In this document: in pieces, positions 61,801 through 64,000 of the stretch
Layout of the letters: each line of letters begins with the position of its first letter
How positions within the stretch are numbered: the stretch's first letter is position 1
Source of the DNA: Danio rerio
Lineage: Eukaryota; Chordata; Actinopteri; Cypriniformes; Danionidae
Length of the DNA stretch: 64,000 nt
Assembly: GCF_049306965.1 (NCBI RefSeq)
Contig: NC_133180.1
Location: 24,389,001 to 24,453,000, forward strand
Direction of reading: 5' to 3'
Translations under genes and position numbers: made by a program
The notes under the pieces: model-generated
The model's input: only the letters and a program-made list of their open reading frames with translations
The model's database searches: none
What the model was told of the DNA's origin: nothing

Positions 61801-63056
61801 CAAAGTTTAAGCTCTTGTCCATTGTGTTTTAAAATGTCTTTGATTTACCAGTTTGCTTAACTAGTAGCAATACACATTTATTTATTAAAAATCTAGATAA
61901 CATGAACTCATTGTGCAGACTATTTTAACAAAACAATTTTGAAGCTGGTTAGTGGTTTCTGTAAAAAGCTGATGTGTATTTATTTGAGGTACAGTAACTT
62001 TAACAGAAAATAACCTGACTTTCCATCACTTTATTATGGAAGTTGGCATATAAATGTAATATCTTCAAAAGCATATTTCCTAGACTCTGAATAAGATCCA
62101 ACAACCAAACAGACAGATCATTAAAATTAGAGCAGAGATGTTGAAAACAATGTTTGAACTTACCCTTGAGGCGACTGCAAGAGAGCATTTTCCCGGCTCT
62201 TTTTAGTTTTACTAAGAAATAGAAGACAAACAGTGATAATTGGATGAATGTGTACTGTTATAGCTTCGGTTGTATCTGTGTAGATGTCTAGCATGTTATT
62301 GTGCTTATGTCAGTATTCACTGCTTATTTATGTTTGTAGGTCCTCAAAGCTTGTTATTTTGTGTGAACATTTAAAGTATGAGTTTGAGTAAGTATGTGAG
62401 CAGTGACAATACTTACTTTAGGCAAAGTCTTTGGTCTATATGTCTGCAACAGAAAGATTTTTATTATAGTTAATGCTGTAACATGGTTAGTGTATCTTTG
62501 TCTATTATAAGTAAATCTATAAAATATAAATATACTCAAATTAAGTATGGATTTTTTTTAGATTCTCATGTTGTTTCATTTATTTTTGACTCACTGTGAA
62601 GCAATAATAAATGTCACGAATGTCTGAAAACAATGTTATCATGAATCTCGACCTTAGAACTGAGATTTTTTCTTTTGAGAGGTGTACTTTTTAAAGATCC
62701 AAAAGGTAGCGCCAATTTTAGCTTTAGTCAAAAGTTTGTCACTTATAAAAATGTATTTACGCACATTTGTAAAGATTAAATAAGCTATATGTTTACAGTA
62801 TAAATTTAATTTACTCAACAGCCACAGTTTATTCGACACGCTAATCTGGTACTTGATCTATTCAGGCAGACAGTGCCTTTTTATCTCATGAATGGTGAAC
62901 TGTTGCTGAGTGATATAAGTAGAATAAAATATTTTATTAACTGTTAAATTAAAGTAATAATTGTACAGGCTGATCTCATTCATTTCTAGAAAGAATTATA
63001 CATAATTAGGAAAAACTCACCTTAATGAGGGGGAAGTGAAGCCAAAATAAAAGAGT
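57925..63056 (-). CDS. Gene D: GT6 family glycosyltransferase, exons 2-7 (exon 1 not in window)
   Basis: Exons in transcript order: 63021..63056, 62417..62443, 62164..62211, 61480..61509, 61208..61345, 57925..58615, totalling 970 bp; adding a 62-bp first exon as in A and B would give 343 residues. The stem reads LFYFGFTSPSL then HIDQRLCLN and KTKKSRENALLQSPQ. The catalytic part has TPWLAPIVSEGSF, sequon NIT, RWQEMSLGRM, LFSLDVDTKFYGRWG, DYYYGGAVLGG and WQEESHLNKYFIYNKPSKLL, ending KNYDEVRPNT. The GGA triplet suggests GalNAc transfer. The usual Trp of WEGTF is Ser here. The frame is open throughout. No signal-anchor exon was found in 63057..64000. Confidence 0.88.
58816..59789. other. Part of gene D last intron
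   Basis: AT-rich sequence with a short GTT/ATT run at 59030..59055. No exon recognised. Confidence 0.5.
59790..59965 (-). mobile_element. DANA SINE fragment, minus orientation
   Basis: cacagccaatttagcttact, ccgcatgtctttggattgtg and ccttcttgttgtgaggtgac are DANA words in reverse. The tail is missing. Confidence 0.8.
59966..60330 (+). repeat. Repeat-like sequence with a 119-codon open frame
   Basis: Locally GC-richer than its surroundings, with ctggcagcccactgggggca, caaagagccattaagggcta and aagtgggtgacccagcccaa. The frame at 59953..60312 starts inside the DANA fragment and matches no family I recognise. More likely a repeat than a gene. Confidence 0.35.
60331..61207. other. Part of gene D last intron
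   Basis: No recognised exon or mobile element; a short A run near 60664. Confidence 0.45.
61208..61345 (-). CDS. Gene D exon 6
   Basis: 138 bp between ttaaaacag and gtaagttt, starting PDGKVGPLTPWLAPIVSEGS. Matches gene B exon 6 in length. Confidence 0.9.
61385..61459 (+). repeat. (AATAT)n pentanucleotide microsatellite
   Basis: About fifteen units between gene D exons 6 and 5. Confidence 0.95.
61480..61509 (-). CDS. Gene D exon 5
   Basis: 30 bp between ttttacag and gtaagaaa, encoding FIYKQPSVV. The (AATAT)n tract begins 21 bp downstream. Confidence 0.85.
62164..62211 (-). CDS. Gene D exon 4
   Basis: 48 bp between atttcttag and gtaagttc, encoding KTKKSRENALLQSPQ. Confidence 0.85.
62417..62443 (-). 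CDS. Gene D exon 3
   Basis: 27 bp between gttgcag and gtaagtat, encoding HIDQRLCL. Confidence 0.75.
63021..63056 (-). CDS. Gene D exon 2
   Basis: 36 bp between cccttacag and gtgagttt, encoding LFYFGFTSPSL. Confidence 0.8.
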
Positions 63057-64000
63057 CTGTAAGGGAAAAGATAGCAAGTCTGTTAAAGCCAGGCTGATAG
63101 TCAAATCATTATGATCAGGAAATTACAGATGAGGTAGGCTATTTAGGGCATCCAAATACTGTAACAAACTAATTGTTTAGAAAAGTACATAAAGGTTAAA
63201 TTTATAATTCAAATATCTCTTGAAATTAATTTACAGCTGTTGGTGTGTCTAGAGAGAAAGGTTTCTCAACGGGGGTTAGCCGATACAGGCCAGTAGCCAG
63301 CCTATTAAAAGCGTTGTTTCTTTTTGTTCTCATAAAGTGGACCTTTTTGTATTTATTCACCTCAAATTATGAGGTTCAAATACACCATCTTTGTGAAGTT
63401 CTAAGCATTATTTGTGCTGGATTAGCTTGTCGGATGGTTATCATTACCACACTTTTTGATGCAACATAGGCTACCTCCTACATGTTTTGTCAAATACTTA
63501 TCATACTAAAATCAAACAAAACAAACAAACAAACAAACAAACAAACAAAAATCTCAGGTAGCTTGATGTCAGTGCTCTTTGGGTAAGGGATTCATCAGGA
63601 TAAATGGCAAAAGTCAGCCCAAGGCACTCATAAAATGTGAAGAAAAAAATATTGAAAAGCTATATACACGGATATTGGGTTTTTTGACATTGCTATCACG
63701 AGTTTTAAAAAATACTGTCAAAAATCGGACAAATTAGCTCATACTGTAGGGGCAAAATTCTGGTCTTGAGAAGTGGGGTGGGTCTATTACAGACTATGGG
63801 CCAGAGATTCAGCTTAGTCTATTATGTAGCAGGGCAGGTTCCGTATATCGGAATGAACCACAAACTATTATCATCACATGCGGAATGAGAACGCTAGGAT
63901 ATAGTGAATTAAAAATTAATATTTGTAATTTTGACTGAAGAGATTAAAATGTTATAATGGACCTTTGGGAACACCCCCTTCCCTTATCGCAGCATCTGTA
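63057..64000. other. Probable intron 1 of gene D, running off the window
   Basis: No ATG-plus-hydrophobic exon with the expected GG|gt donor was found on the minus strand. A (CAAA)n run lies at 63514..63548. Confidence 0.45.

Noticed and set aside
63245-63469. 74-codon plus-strand frame with a hydrophobic stretch
   Set aside because: It is on the opposite strand to the gene cluster, lacks splice context and family similarity, and cannot be the missing gene D first exon.

Overview
The window looks like zebrafish (Danio rerio) or a close cyprinid. The support is many DANA SINE copies with their diagnostic ends, Tc1/mariner relatives typical of Danio, long TA microsatellites, AT-rich intergenic DNA, and small exons flanked by canonical GT-AG splice sites. 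There is no bacterial-style gene organisation.

The genes are a tandem array of glycosyltransferase family 6 (GT6; ABO / GBGT1 / alpha-1,3-galactosyltransferase family) members, all on the minus strand. From left to right: (1) the 5' end of one gene, exons 1-2 at 3656..5637, running off the left side; (2) gene A, 12231..21264, apparently intact, about 345 residues; (3) gene B, 27940..40235, apparently intact, about 344 residues, with two candidate first exons; (4) a short decayed exon fragment F at 44117..44276; (5) an orphan, doubly damaged last exon C at 47592..48292; (6) a chimeric remnant E at 51925..53564; (7) gene D, 57925..63056, exons 2-7 intact with its first exon probably beyond the right edge. 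Intact members share a 691-bp last exon, a 135 or 138-bp preceding exon, several tiny stem exons that are all multiples of three, and a short signal-anchor exon. These are type II Golgi enzymes expected to add alpha-1,3-linked GalNAc or Gal to glycans. The donor-selecting triplet is GGA (Forssman-synthase type) in B, C and D but TAA in gene A, so the array may encode different sugar specificities.

The rest is repeats. Segmental duplications link 26.6-28.0 kb with 51.3-52.0 kb, 36.5-39.0 kb with 52.1-53.9 kb, 42.8-44.1 kb with 55.4-57.0 kb, and 47.6-48.5 kb with 57.9-58.8 kb. They explain how the broken gene copies arose. Gene B's large intron carries two adjacent DIRS-like fossils with inverted terminal repeats, one hosting a BEL/Pao fossil. 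A Ty3/gypsy fossil lies at about 45.2-46.3 kb. DNA elements include a Tc1-like element split into two inverted halves (10.1-11.2 kb), a Tc1-like element with a nested repeat (22.8-24.7 kb), MITEs with a DANA nested inside one, and many DANA copies. I found no CRISPR, tRNA or rRNA genes. Most short open reading frames elsewhere are incidental.
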